Origin: CAVWSM01 sp963799425
GTDB taxonomy: Bacteria > Actinomycetota > Actinomycetes > Jiangellales > Jiangellaceae
NCBI GenBank assembly: GCA_963799425.1
Contig: CAWCXA010000020.1
Span: 147,480 to 211,479, forward strand
Direction: 5' to 3'
Length of the DNA stretch: 64,000 nucleotides
Part shown: piece after piece, positions 53,860-62,698 of the stretch
How the letters are laid out: each line of letters opens with the position of its first letter
Numbering within the stretch: position 1 is the first letter of the stretch
The notes under the pieces: model-generated
What the model saw: the letters and a program-made list of their open reading frames with translations, nothing else
Database searches by the model: none
What the model was told of the DNA's origin: nothing
Translations under genes and position numbers: made by a program

Positions 53860-54366
53860 ATGGGCGAGGGCAATCTGGATGCGACAGCCGATAACGACCC
53901 TCGGTTGGCGTTCGTCTATCAGGAGGCTTTGCGTGGGTTGCTCCAGCAACGTGCCGCCTTCGACAGCATTCATAACCGCTCCGCGACGCTGATCTTCGCT
54001 GCGGCGTTCGCCAGCTCGCTCCTTGGTGGACGGGCGCTGGCGGACGGCTTGGGTGGCGTCTGGGAATGGCTCGCGGTGGCGTTGCTTATCGGCATCGGAG
54101 CACTCGCAGTGCTCTTACTGTGGCCCTACTACAACTTATGGTTTCGATTCGACCCGGAAGAGCTGTTGACGGCGTATGTGGATAGCGACCCGCCGGCAAC
54201 GATGTCGGACATGCATCGCGCCCTGGCCTTGAGGATCAAGGCTGATGCGCATCGCAACGGTCAGCTGCTGCGCCGGATGAGGGAAGCGTTCCAGCTAGCG
54301 CTGGTCTTCCTGCTGCTGGACCTGATCGCCTGGCTCATCGCCGTCGCGGAGTCCTCAGGGCAGTAG
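53860..54366 (+). CDS. Three-helix membrane protein, hypothetical
   Basis: This 168-aa protein has a soluble N-terminal helix (LAFVYQEALRGLLQQRAAFD) followed by two close membrane helices (about residues 45-65 and 70-95). A cytosolic segment (FDPEELLTAYVDSDPPATMS, then RIKADAHRNGQLLRRMREAF) leads to a last helix near the C terminus. The plan resembles SLATT or Pycsar-type membrane effectors, but no cyclase or sensor gene is next to it, so a defence role is only a thought. The ATG lies 66 bases after the GAF gene. Confidence 0.7.
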   Translation: MGEGNLDATADNDPRLAFVYQEALRGLLQQRAAFDSIHNRSATLIFAAAFASSLLGGRALADGLGGVWEWLAVALLIGIGALAVLLLWPYYNLWFRFDPEELLTAYVDSDPPATMSDMHRALALRIKADAHRNGQLLRRMREAFQLALVFLLLDLIAWLIAVAESSGQ

Positions 54367-54435
54367 GCACGAGTCCGAAGGTCCCGTGAGTCCGAAAACA
54401 GGTCGCCGAGTCTCCCGCGGGGCCATGATCGGGGC

Positions 54436-54558
54436 ATGGATGGGAACAGTCGGCTCGTCGAGGGTCGATCGGCGCTGGCCATTGGAGATTGGCCGGCGGC
54501 CAGGCAGCTGTTCCAGGCGGCCTGGGACGACGGGGGGTCGGCTGACGCGCTCGACGGC
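54436..54558 (+). pseudogene. N-terminal fragment of a TPR/LuxR-type regulator
   Basis: From ATG 54436 the frame reads LVEGRSALAIGDWPAARQLF followed by QAAWDDGGSADALDG. This is the first TPR-like helix pair typical of large actinobacterial LuxR regulators (EGRAALARGDW...ARxxFEAAL). After ~41 residues the similarity ends and the sequence runs into the SRAP fragment. It is a truncated leftover joined to another gene piece. Confidence 0.6.
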
Positions 54559-54569
54559 CGGCGGCCTCT

Positions 54570-55234
54570 CCCACCGCACGGCGATGGCCGGGGACTACAA
54601 CGTCTCGCCCGGCAAGAACATTGCTGCGGTGCTGCCCCGCCCGAACGGTGACACGGAGCCGGTGCGCTGGTTAGCGAGGTGCGCTGGGGCCTGGTGCCGT
54701 CGTGAGCGAAGGATGCGAAGATCGGCATCCGCCTGGCAACGCGCGGATCGAGACGTGCACGAGAAGCCCGCGTTCCGCAGCGCCTTCAAGTCCAAGCGGT
54801 GTGCCTCATCCCCGCAGACGGCCACTACGAGTGGTACGGCGAGGTGAAGGGCAAGAAGCAACCGTTCTTCATCCGCCCCCGCGACGATGGGATGCTCGCG
54901 CTGGCCGGGCCGTACGAGATCTGGCACGACCCGACCCTGGCCGACGACAAGGACCCGGCCGCGTTCCGCTGGACGTGCGTCATCCTCACGACAACGGCGG
55001 AAGACGACGTGGGCCGCTTCCAAGACCGGGCGCCGCTGATGCTGCCCCCGACCGGTTCGGCGAGTGGCTCGACCCGACCCCGCCCGAGGGCAAAGACCAG
55101 CGGGAGCTGCTCGTGCCGGCCGCGCCGGGCGGCTCGAGGCGTACCCGGTGTCGACCGCGGTGAACAACGTGCGCAACAACGGGCGTCAGCTGATGGATCC
55201 GCTGCCGCCCGAGGAGATGGCCGTGGGCTCTTGA
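54570..55234 (+). pseudogene. SRAP (YedK/HMCES-like) abasic-site protein, decayed
   Basis: SRAP proteins protect abasic sites in single-stranded DNA and start Met-Cys-Gly-Arg, where Cys2 forms the crosslink. Here the conserved body is recognisable (DYNVSPGKNIAAVLPRP, EVRWGLVPS, VHEKPAFRSAFKSKRC, ADGHYEWYGEVKGKKQPFFI, YPVSTAVNNVRNNGRQLMDP), but the N-terminal MCGR segment is missing. A TGA replaces the invariant Trp after GLVPS, and at least three frame changes follow. A nonsense codon plus a missing head points to genuine decay rather than sequencing error. Confidence 0.82.
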
Positions 55235-55243
55235 CGCCCCTGC

Positions 55244-55405
55244 TCAGCCGACGCCGCCGCCCCCGATCCAGTTTGCCCCGGACTTCTTTTCGATGTATTC
55301 GCGGTCGGACTGCTCCTTGCCGCAGCGGCTGCACAGGTAGAACACGGCGGCGGCGGCCCCACTCATCTCGGGATTTCGCTGTTGCTGCCAGTCGTGACGG
55401 CCCAT
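55244..55405 (-). CDS. Small zinc-ribbon protein (53 aa)
   Basis: On the strand opposite the SRAP remnant, ATG 55405 opens a frame beginning GRHDWQQQRNPEMSGAAAAV, then FYLCSRCGKEQSDREYIEKK and ending NWIGGGGVG. One CxxC knuckle is present, and a second pair is not, so zinc binding may need a dimer or His ligands. High G/C third positions and a clean stop nine bases from the SRAP stop support a real gene. Function is unknown. Confidence 0.6.
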   Translation of the reverse strand: MGRHDWQQQRNPEMSGAAAAVFYLCSRCGKEQSDREYIEKKSGANWIGGGGVG

Positions 55406-55426
55406 ACGGCACGTCAACCAACCGGG

Positions 55427-55545
55427 ATGACCGACGACCCGTCCCCCGAGACGATTGGCACCTGGTGCAGGAGGGCGACCTGATCAGCGTGTGGATCTCC
55501 TACACCGCTACCCACCAGGCCGACTTCGCTGGCGTGCCGGCGTGA
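55427..55545 (+). pseudogene. C-terminal fragment of a SnoaL-like ester cyclase
   Basis: The frame ending at 55545 reads WHLVQEGDLISVWISYTATH followed by QADFAGVPA. This is the central motif of the ester cyclase/SnoaL-like polyketide cyclase family (EGDxVxxRWTxxGTHxGxFxGVPAT). The N-terminal half is absent, and the sequence ends exactly where the conserved strand would continue. An ATG at 55427 lies in another frame. It is a short leftover. Confidence 0.5.
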
Positions 55546-55621
55546 CGTGCCGAGCGACGGCATGCTCCGTGGTCGTCGTTTCAGTGGCTCCAGGGGACAG
55601 CCGAGGTAGCCAGACACGGCT

Positions 55622-56191
55622 CTATGTTGTTGAGGCATCACTCTCAGCGTCGGCGACCTCGGCTGCGTCTACCAGGCGGGCCACTTCATCAGGCAGCGCA
55701 TCGAACCACCGCAGCACCGCCTCCTCGTAATGGACTCCGAAGGACAATGTGGACCGGGTCCACACGTCCACGCCGAGCTCCTCGAGCTCGGCCGCCAGTG
55801 CTCGATAGGAGTCGAGCCGGCTGCGATGTTCCTCGACTGAACTACGCAGGAGGGCGGCCACCCGCCCCTCGGGAAGCACCGAACCGAACGCCACCGCGAG
55901 CAGGAGCGGCACGCGCACGGTGTCGCCGGGAAGTCGTTCGGTCAGCCAGGTCCGATAGACATCACGGCCCGATGCGCTGATGCGGTACGGCCGGGACTCC
56001 CGAGCGCCGCGCGGGCCTGGCTCCACGTGTCCCTCGGCCTCTAACGCCGCGAGCTCGCGGTAGACCTGGCTTCGGGTCAGGCTCCAGAAGTCGCCTATGC
56101 GCTGCTGGGCCACCCGGACCAGTTCGGCACCGGTGAGTTCACCACCACTGAGGTCGAGCAGTCCCAGCAGCGAAGCTGCGGTGGCGTTCAT
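55622..56191 (-). CDS. PadR-family transcriptional regulator
   Basis: This 189-aa regulator has an N-terminal winged helix: ASLLGLLDLSGGELTGAELV, then SLTRSQVYRELAALEAEGHV and the wing ESRPYRISASGRDVY. A C-terminal helical dimerisation domain (VicR-like) contains SSVEEHRSRLDSYRALAAEL. It is divergent from the DUF1707 gene, and the 105-base spacer holds two perfect palindromes containing GTCCAC/GTGGAC that suit a PadR dimer, so autoregulation and control of the neighbour are likely. Confidence 0.9.
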   Translation of the reverse strand: MNATAASLLGLLDLSGGELTGAELVRVAQQRIGDFWSLTRSQVYRELAALEAEGHVEPGPRGARESRPYRISASGRDVYRTWLTERLPGDTVRVPLLLAVAFGSVLPEGRVAALLRSSVEEHRSRLDSYRALAAELEELGVDVWTRSTLSFGVHYEEAVLRWFDALPDEVARLVDAAEVADAESDASTT

Positions 56192-56224
56192 GGCTCTCCC
56201 GTCGTCCCGCGGGTGTTTGGCACC

Positions 56225-56278
56225 TTGACAGTCCACTGTGGACGGTACAACATAGAAGTGAACTGTCCACAGTGGACA
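56225..56278. promoter_or_regulatory. PadR operators over a divergent promoter
   Basis: The palindromes GTCCACTGTGGAC (56231-56243) and TGTCCACAGTGGACA (56264-56278) share arms GTCCAC/GTGGAC. The first begins directly after a consensus -35 box TTGACA (56225-56230) and ends three bases before a -10-like TACAAC (56246-56251) reading toward the DUF1707 gene. On the other strand TTGTCC and TATGTT could serve the PadR gene. Binding would block both directions. Confidence 0.75.
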
Positions 56279-56296
56279 ATGGACCGGAGGGTCGAG

Positions 56297-56779
56297 ATGT
56301 GCCAATCGCTTCGTACGACCGGCGGCTCCGGGCGCACCGATGTGAGCCACACCCGTCAGACGCTCGCTGACCCTGACGCGCGCATTGGGGACGCCGAGCG
56401 GGACGCGACCGTCACGCTGCTTGGCGACGCGGCCGCCGAGGGATACCTCACGCCCGATGAGCTCGACACCCGCCTCGAGGCCGCACTGACGGCCAGGACG
56501 CAAGCCGACCTGCAGTCGCTTCGCGCAGACCTGCCCCCCGAGTGGTTGGCCCTGCGTCACCGCCGCGCCGCGGCCCAGGCCTCGCGACGCTCCGCCAGGG
56601 CGGCAGTGCGACCGCGCGTCTCCGCCTACCTCGCGGTGATGGCCCTGCTGGTTGCGATCTGGCTCGGCGTAGGGGTCGTGACCGGGGCCTGGTACCCCTG
56701 GCCGATCTGGCCTGCGCTCGGCTGGGGCATCAGCGTGGCTGGGCAGGCGCGCTCGGCATTGGCCCGACCAGCAGTCTGA
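56297..56779 (+). CDS. DUF1707 SHOCT-like membrane protein
   Basis: This 160-aa protein has an N-terminal DUF1707 domain (about 20-75): DARIGDAERDATVTLLGDAA, then EGYLTPDELDTRLEAALTAR, a SHOCT-related helical motif. A basic segment follows, with two membrane helices (about 110-130 and 138-155) at the C terminus. ATG 56297 follows ACCGGAGGGTCGAG; an ATG-like start upstream at 56213 would overlap the operators. The gene is probably repressed by the divergent PadR protein through both palindromes. The molecular function of DUF1707 is unknown. Confidence 0.85.
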   Translation: MCQSLRTTGGSGRTDVSHTRQTLADPDARIGDAERDATVTLLGDAAAEGYLTPDELDTRLEAALTARTQADLQSLRADLPPEWLALRHRRAAAQASRRSARAAVRPRVSAYLAVMALLVAIWLGVGVVTGAWYPWPIWPALGWGISVAGQARSALARPAV

Positions 56780-57037
56780 AACGCGCTCGACGCCCCGGTT
56801 ACTGCGTCGGCGACCTTGATCGCCCTACCTCGCTGCGCACGGTCGGCACCGATGAACTGTGTGAATGTATCGCTCTCGATCTTGCGATCGAGGATGTCGC
56901 TGTGACCTAGCCGGCGGCGGGATCGGTCTGTGCCGGTGAAAGGAATTATCACGCGGAGCGTTCGCAGCCCCTCATAGATACGGAAACACGTCTCTAGGCC
57001 ACAAGCGAGCGCTAGCGCGCCCCCGCGGCAGGGGTTT

Positions 57038-57067
57038 GGGGCCTGAACGCCGCGGTGTTCAGGCCCC
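57038..57067 (-). terminator. Terminator hairpin after the sialidase-like gene
   Basis: A perfect 11-base stem is formed by GGGGCCTGAAC and GTTCAGGCCCC with an eight-base loop. It lies nine bases beyond the stop codon of the minus-strand gene, as expected for its terminator. The remaining ~260 bases between 56780 and 57037 show no gene. Confidence 0.75.
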
Positions 57068-57075
57068 GCTTGTTG

Positions 57076-58935
57076 TTAGGAGTCGTCGCTGAACGTGCCT
57101 GCGAAGTGGTCGGAGTTGCCCCATGTAGGCGGGCATTGGTTGTTGGGTCCGGGTCGCAGCGCGTCGGAGTGCGCGTTGGGCAGTTCTGCCGCCTGTGCGC
57201 GATCGCGTGGTCGGTCGCCGACGATCGGCGCGGCTCCTCCGGCGAGCACATCTTCGACGAACGCCTGCCGGTAGGCGTTGATCGCTGGGCACACCGCCCC
57301 GTTGCGCATGTCGTTCCAGATCAGCGCTCCGTAGTCGCGGGTGGCCACGGCGTAGTTGTAGTCGCCGAGGAACTCCGAGGTGAGCGCGTTCGCGCTTGAT
57401 GCCCGACCATCACCGATGGCGCCCCGGAACTGCGTCGCCCACGCGCCGATCGCGCCGGTGGCTGGGTTGATGTCGGCGTGCCGCACGACTCCCAGCACCC
57501 GACGCTCCGACGTGGTGTTGTTGCGCCACGGGTCGAGCCAGGCGTTGTAGACCAGCCAGGCGTCGGTGCCGTCCGGCGAGATCGCGATCGCCGGGAAGTT
57601 CGCCCGGTCGACGTCGCCTTCGTTGGCGTTCATCGGCGCCGAGTACGTCGTGCCGCCGTCGGTCGAGCTGACCACGAACGCCCGCTCCTCGTTGGTGCCC
57701 TGCCGGTCGTCGGACCAGGTGATGAGGATCTGGTCGGTGGCGTCCTCACCCGACGGTGCACCGTTGGCGACGTCGATGCTCGGGAAGGTGTTGGTACGGG
57801 CACCGGCGATGCCGTCGATGGTGAACCTGCCCTGTGCCGGGTCGAACTGTCCAATGCCGGCCAGCGGCTGCACGATCGCGCGCGGACGCTCAAAGTTGGC
57901 ACCACCGTCGAAGGAACGCGCCTGGAAGAACACACCCTCACGGGTGCGGATATCGGTGCCGATCCATACGACGTACACGACGCCCGCGCTGTCCGTGCGG
58001 ATCGCGCAGCCCTGGCGTCCACCCGTCTGCGCGTTGTTGGTGGCCGCGGACAGCTGCCGTGTGGTCCAAGTGTCACCGCCGTCGGTGGAGCGTGCGAACA
58101 TTACCGGCTCGGAGCCGGCCGTGCCTCGGAACGCCACGTTGCACACGTACGCGTTGCCGAAGTGTGGGCTCGACTCGGCGTTGTCGGCCCATAGTTGCTC
58201 CTTGTCGCTGAACAACGCAGAGTTCTGCCTCGTGGCCACCACCGGGGGCAGCCACGCGTCATTGTCACCAGCAATCGCGCCCGCGATGTCGTCGGTCCGT
58301 GACACCGCGATCGCGGCCGCACCCTTGAATCCCGGGTTCCCGGGGAACGGGGTCGCGATGTTGGCGTAGTACAGGCGCTGGCCGTTGGCCCAGGAGAACT
58401 CGCCGTTCTCGTCGGGCACCGGCCCGAACACGACCTCCGGGTCACCGTTGGAGACCATGCCGCTCACGAAGTAGTGCGGCAACGTTCCGATCGGCCCATT
58501 CGGATCCGGCACGCAGCCGGTGTCGCCGGCCGGTGGCTGGCCCGGCGCGACATCGGGCTGGCCCAGGCAGCTCGGTGCGGTGCGGGCGGAGAAGCCGGTG
58601 TACGTCGGCTGCACCCACGTACGCCCCGCGTCGGTGGAGAACTGTATGCCCGACAGGCCGACGCCTGGGGTGAACGGGCAGGTGCGGTCGTCGCCGGCGT
58701 TGCACGCCTCCATGTCGATGTTGTCGTTCGCGCCGGCGGCCAGGATGTTCGGATTCGCTGGGTTGACGGCCAGCCCCGGCTCGTTCTGCTTGTTCTGCGA
58801 GAACAGCAAATCGTTGCTTCCCACCGTGACCTCGGTAGAGCCGCCAGGGGTGATTGGCGCCGCCGACGCCAAGGTCGGGGTAGCGAGGGCGATGATCGCC
58901 ACGGCGACGGCCGCGACTCGATGCTTGGTGCGCAT
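57076..58935 (-). CDS. Secreted sialidase-like beta-propeller protein
   Basis: This 619-aa exported protein has signal peptide HRVAAVAVAIIALATPTLASA with a likely cleavage after ASA. The mature part contains several Asp-box/BNR-like turns (FSTDAGRTWVQPTY, ARSTDGGDTWTTRQL, SFDGGANFERP, STDGGTTYSAPM) spaced as in a six-bladed sialidase fold. The catalytic Arg triad is not clear, so it may be an exo-sialidase relative or a structural propeller. ATG 58935 follows GGAGTGTGTC. It is monocistronic with its own terminator. Confidence 0.85.
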   Translation of the reverse strand: MRTKHRVAAVAVAIIALATPTLASAAPITPGGSTEVTVGSNDLLFSQNKQNEPGLAVNPANPNILAAGANDNIDMEACNAGDDRTCPFTPGVGLSGIQFSTDAGRTWVQPTYTGFSARTAPSCLGQPDVAPGQPPAGDTGCVPDPNGPIGTLPHYFVSGMVSNGDPEVVFGPVPDENGEFSWANGQRLYYANIATPFPGNPGFKGAAAIAVSRTDDIAGAIAGDNDAWLPPVVATRQNSALFSDKEQLWADNAESSPHFGNAYVCNVAFRGTAGSEPVMFARSTDGGDTWTTRQLSAATNNAQTGGRQGCAIRTDSAGVVYVVWIGTDIRTREGVFFQARSFDGGANFERPRAIVQPLAGIGQFDPAQGRFTIDGIAGARTNTFPSIDVANGAPSGEDATDQILITWSDDRQGTNEERAFVVSSTDGGTTYSAPMNANEGDVDRANFPAIAISPDGTDAWLVYNAWLDPWRNNTTSERRVLGVVRHADINPATGAIGAWATQFRGAIGDGRASSANALTSEFLGDYNYAVATRDYGALIWNDMRNGAVCPAINAYRQAFVEDVLAGGAAPIVGDRPRDRAQAAELPNAHSDALRPGPNNQCPPTWGNSDHFAGTFSDDS

Positions 58936-59279
58936 GACACACTCCAGTCGGTAGACGAGTAAGTCAGCGCGGCGCGCCGCATCCGCGATTGGCGTTGGGT
59001 GGTGCCGATGCGCCGGACGCGGTGGTCGCTCTAAGTGAGCCTCCCGCCACCGATGCGCAATGACAAGGGTGGGATGGGCTTCCACCGATTGGGTAGCTTC
59101 TGAGATCCGACACCTCCAGATGCGATCCCGCCAACCGCACCTATGGTCCGCACGCTGCGCCTACGGTCTCGATGGCCGCCGCTCGACCGGCTGTGTCCCT
59201 GATTGAGTCCTTCCGTCGGATGGGGTGAGCGGCTAGCGTCGGGTCGCATCATCGCTGGACTCGAAGCGGAGGCGCAAAC
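58936..59279. other. Divergent intergenic region
   Basis: About 340 bases separate the sialidase-like gene from the PhoX-like gene. I see no convincing gene. A good ribosome-binding site AGCGGAGGCG precedes the PhoX-like ATG. Promoter elements for both directions must lie here but are not clear by eye. Confidence 0.4.
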
Positions 59280-60774
59280 ATGACATCGATCGATCGCCGG
59301 ACTCTGCTTCGTGCCGCCGCGGTCACCGCCGGTGGAGCCGTCGGTGGGTGGCCGTTCGCCGGGTTCCTCGCCCTGCCCGCCCAGGCCGACCGCAGCCGCC
59401 CGGACTTCCCGCCACCTGCGCGCGATCCCCGGACCAGCGCGACGGCGTGGTGCGGCTGTGGCTGCCCGAGGGTTTCTCCTACCGCTCCTTCCACGACACG
59501 ACCGACCCGACCGATCAGGTGCTGTCCGACGGAACACGAATCCCTGGACGGCACGATGGCATGGGCGCCTTTTCCGGGCCCGGATCCAACACCGTTCTGA
59601 TCCGCAACCACGAGATCAATGACCCGGCCCCGGCGCCGTTCTCCGCGACCGCGCCGGCCTACGACTCGCGCGCTGGCGGTGGCACGACCTCTGTGGTCGT
59701 CGATGCTGAGGGCGTCGTGGCGCAGTCCTGGGCCAGCCTCGCCGGCACGATGATGAACTGCTCGGGTGGGCAGATGCCCATGGGGCGCGTGGGTCACCTG
59801 CGAGGAGACCATCAACGGGCCTGACGTCTTCGACGACTTCACCCGGCGGCGCGCTCCCGCCCACCACCTATATCAAGAACGCTCAGCTGACCCGCCCGCA
59901 CGGCTTCGTCTTCGAGGTGCCGGTCGAGGGCACCGCCAGCGCGCAACCCGTGCGTAAGGCCGGGCGCTTCTCGCACGAGGCGATCGCCGTCGACCCGGTC
60001 GAGGGTGTGGCCTACCTGACCGAGGACGACTTCGGCTTCCCATCCGGCTTCTTCAAGTACGTGCCGCCGGTGCATCCTGCGGATGCCGGGCAACTGCGCG
60101 ACGGCGGACAGCTGTTCATGCTCGCCGTCAGGAACGACCCCAATGCCCCGCTCGCCGACCGCCAACGACAGCGGGTCACCTATCAGACCGTGTGGGTCCC
60201 CATCGACGACCCGGACCCCGACTTTCCACGCCAGCCCGACGGCACCCCAACAACCACCAACGATGATGCGATCCATTACGTCGCCGGCCAGGGATGGGCC
60301 CAGGGCGCGGCCTACTTCAGCCGGCTCGAGGGCGCCGTCTACGACAACAACGTCATCTACTTCTGCTCCACCCAAGGAGGCGGCGACCCCGAGTCCCGAC
60401 ATCTCCACATCCCGACCGACCGGCTACGGCAAGGGGTCGGGCCGAATCTGGGCCTACCACTGCCGCTCCGGCCACCTCCAGCTGCTCTACCAGGCACCCG
60501 ACCGCGACACCCTCGACTTCCCCGACAACATCACCGCCAGCCCACGCGGAACCCTGGTGATCTGCGAGGACAACATCGAAGACAACTACCTGCGCGGACT
60601 GTCGCGGCGGGCAACTATGGGGACCTGGCGCTCAACCGGCTCCCCAACCGAACCAACGACGAGTTCGCCGGATCCACGTTCTCCCCCGACGGGCAGACGC
60701 TGTACGTCAACATCCAAGCCTCCAACGGCATGAGCTTCGCCATCTGGGGGCCATGGGAACGCGTAGGCGTCTGA
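59280..60774 (+). pseudogene. PhoX/DUF839 Tat-exported phosphatase-like protein, frameshifted
   Basis: A twin-arginine signal (SIDRRTLLRAAAVTAGGAVG) opens at ATG 59280. The mature protein is spread over several frames: GVVRLWLPEGFSYRSFHDTT and TVLIRNHEINDPAPAPFSAT, then GAWVTCEETINGPDVFDDFT, GFVFEVPVEGTASAQPVRKA, GRFSHEAIAVDPVEGVAYLT, SGRIWAYHCRSGHLQLLYQA and the C-terminal TFSPDGQTLYVNIQASNGMS. This matches the DUF839/PhoX-like beta-propeller family (~480 aa). At least five frame changes occur, though all segments remain in order, so sequence indels are likely. Without them the protein is ~100 aa. Confidence 0.82.
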
Positions 60775-60904
60775 GGCCACACCCGGGGGGTCGAAGGGCT
60801 CAGCCGACGGTAAGAAAGGGTCGGCCGGGCCAACTCTGCATCAACCATCGCCATGATCGATGGTGCAACGTACATGCGCGTGAGGCGACCTCCGAGGTGC
60901 TGAT

Positions 60905-61130
60905 GCGCGCGACTGCGTCCCTGACGACGTCGCCGTCATCGGCCTCGATGACATCGAGGAAGGCCGGCGCTCGCACCGACTCTGAGCACCGTCTCACTCG
61001 ACACGCCAGTGATTGCCCATTACGCCGTCGCCCGCATCGCACAGCGAATCGAGGACCCAGGGCGCTAGTCGAAGAGGTCGTCGCGTCTCATGACTTCGTC
61101 GAAGGCCCCGCCAGACACGGCGGCCAATCA
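60905..61130 (+). pseudogene. C-terminal remnant of a LacI-family regulator
   Basis: The frame reads DCVPDDVAVIGLDDIEEGRR and then, shifted by one base, TVSLDTPVIAHYAVARIAQR followed by ALVEEVVASHDFVEG. This is the C-terminal end of a LacI/GalR effector domain (VPDDVAVIGFDDIE...TTVSLD...A...ARI). The N-terminal ~270 residues, including the HTH, are absent. It has at least two frame changes. It is a dead fragment beside the PhoX-like gene. Confidence 0.65.
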
Positions 61131-61242
61131 TCGAGCCGCTGCGTTCGCACGCACGGTGTCCACAACGCGAGGTGGAGGCGCGGCCGCCAACAGTTACGTT
61201 GTGAACTGGCGACCGCACCCCGCGACTGCTTGCGATCGCTCC

Positions 61243-61570
61243 TTACTTCTTCTTGCGGTTGTCGACCACGTACAACTGCCCATCCTGCGCAGCGAAGACG
61301 AGCTCGGACTTCCCGTCCTGGTCGACGTTGGCCGCAGCTACGTCGCCAACGGCATAGCCGATGTCCAGCGACCAGATGACCCGCTCGGGCGCATCAGCGC
61401 GGCCGTCGAGCGCCACCAGCTTGCCGTCATCGGTTCCGGTGACGTGGTGGTACACCGTCACCGTTCACGTCCACCGTGGTGAGGTTCGCCCCGGCAGATG
61501 ACAGTTTGTGGCGCCACTCCTCCAGCGTCTCTGCGTTCCCGCGGGGAAACCCGCCGCGGCAGCAGTAGCG
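61243..61570 (-). pseudogene. FG-GAP/VCBS-repeat protein fragment
   Basis: The piece LEEWRHKLSSAGANLTTVDV followed by NGDG, then in a shifted frame VTGTDDGKLVALDG, YAVGDVAAANVDQDGKSELV and FAAQDGQLYVVDNRKKK, shows two FG-GAP-type calcium-binding repeats (DxNxDGxxE-like: DVNGDG, NVDQDGKSE). It ends at 61243 with a lysine-rich tail. The upstream part of the protein is missing or unrecognisable. It was probably the C-terminal end of a secreted repeat protein. Confidence 0.5.
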
Positions 61571-61640
61571 CACCAGAGCCGTCCCGCCGATCTTACGGGG
61601 CGCAGCTCTGGCGTTACGGCACACGGTGCTCCGGGTGGGA

Positions 61641-62690
61641 TCAGCCGGCTGCCTCTGCAAAGGTCAGTTGGTGGATCGCCCCTCTGCCCGGCGGGATCAC
61701 GGTGTCGGTGACGAGGGGCTCGACCTCGCCCATCGGCATCAGTGCCGAACGACGTCACTCCCCCTGGCAGGGAGCCAACTGTGTCACTGACGAGATGCCG
61801 GCCGTTTCGCGTCTCCTGGATGGCGAACGCCTGACCGGTGCAATAGTCGGCCGCGACGTAGGTGCCGTCCGCGATGTCCGCGAACTGCTCACCCCGGTAG
61901 ACGACCCCACCCATCACCGCGCAACGGTCGTCGGCGATCGAGTAGGCGAAGACCGGATCGGTGTAGGCCACCGCGGCAGGCAACGGATATCGATGAAGGG
62001 ATCAGGGCCTTCCCCCTGGGACGCCGGCACCCGGTGGATGTCCAGCCCCTCTCGGCACGACCAGCCGAAGTTCCAGCCGTCGCGACTCGGGCGCAGCGGG
62101 GTGTGGTTGATCTCCTCCCACCGGTTCTGGCCTACGTCGCCGATCCACCGCGAGCCGTCGTCGAGTCGAACGAGAACCGCCACGGGTCGCAGGCCCCAGG
62201 CCCAGATCTCCGGTCGCCCGATGGTGCTGCGGGCGAACGGGTTGTCCTTCGGGATGCAGTAGAGCCTGCCGTCGCATTCGCGCATGGCGTCGATGCGCAC
62301 GAGCTTGCCGAGCAGGTTGCTCAGGTTCTGCGCACCGTACAGCGGATCGTCGGCGCTGCCGCCGTCACCCGTGCTCCAGTAGAGGTATCCATCCGGTCCG
62401 AAGCGCAGGTCCCCACCGTTGTGGTTGCCGTTGAAGTTGTGCTGCTGCCGCAGCACCCGCTCCTCGCTGGCCGGGTCGACCGTTGTCTGGTCGGCAATGT
62501 CCAGCTGGAACCGCGAGTCGGCAAAGGGATTGTGGTTGCCGCGACTTCTTCTGGGGGCAAGGTCGTCGAAAAGGCCGACTGCGGCGGCCAGGCGCAGCCC
62601 TAGCAGCGAGCTGAAGTGCACGTCGGATCGGTCAGGTCGATCTCGGCGATCTGTTGTGGGCGCGTCGTGCTCGCCGGCGTCTGCGGCGGG
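61641..62690 (-). pseudogene. PQQ-dependent sugar (glucose/sorbosone) dehydrogenase, frameshifted
   Basis: A soluble-glucose-dehydrogenase-type propeller shows GNHNGGDLRFGPDGYLYWST and GDGGSADDPLYGAQNLSNLL, the family signature. RPEIWAWGLRPV, GDVGQNRWEEIN and NFGWSCREG follow in one frame. YTDPVFAYSIADDRCAVMGG and VYRGEQFADIADGTYVAADY follow in a second frame, and GEVEPLVTDTVIPPGRGAIH to the stop at 61641 in a third. The N-terminal region near 62600 is scrambled, and no clear start is found. Family members bind PQQ and oxidise aldoses. At least three frame breaks occur. Confidence 0.78.
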
Positions 62691-62698
62691 CCGCGCGG

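Noticed and set aside
53860..54366. Possible Pycsar/SLATT-type anti-phage effector
   Set aside because: The helix layout is suggestive, but no nucleotide cyclase, CD-NTase or other defence gene lies nearby, so a defence call is not supported.
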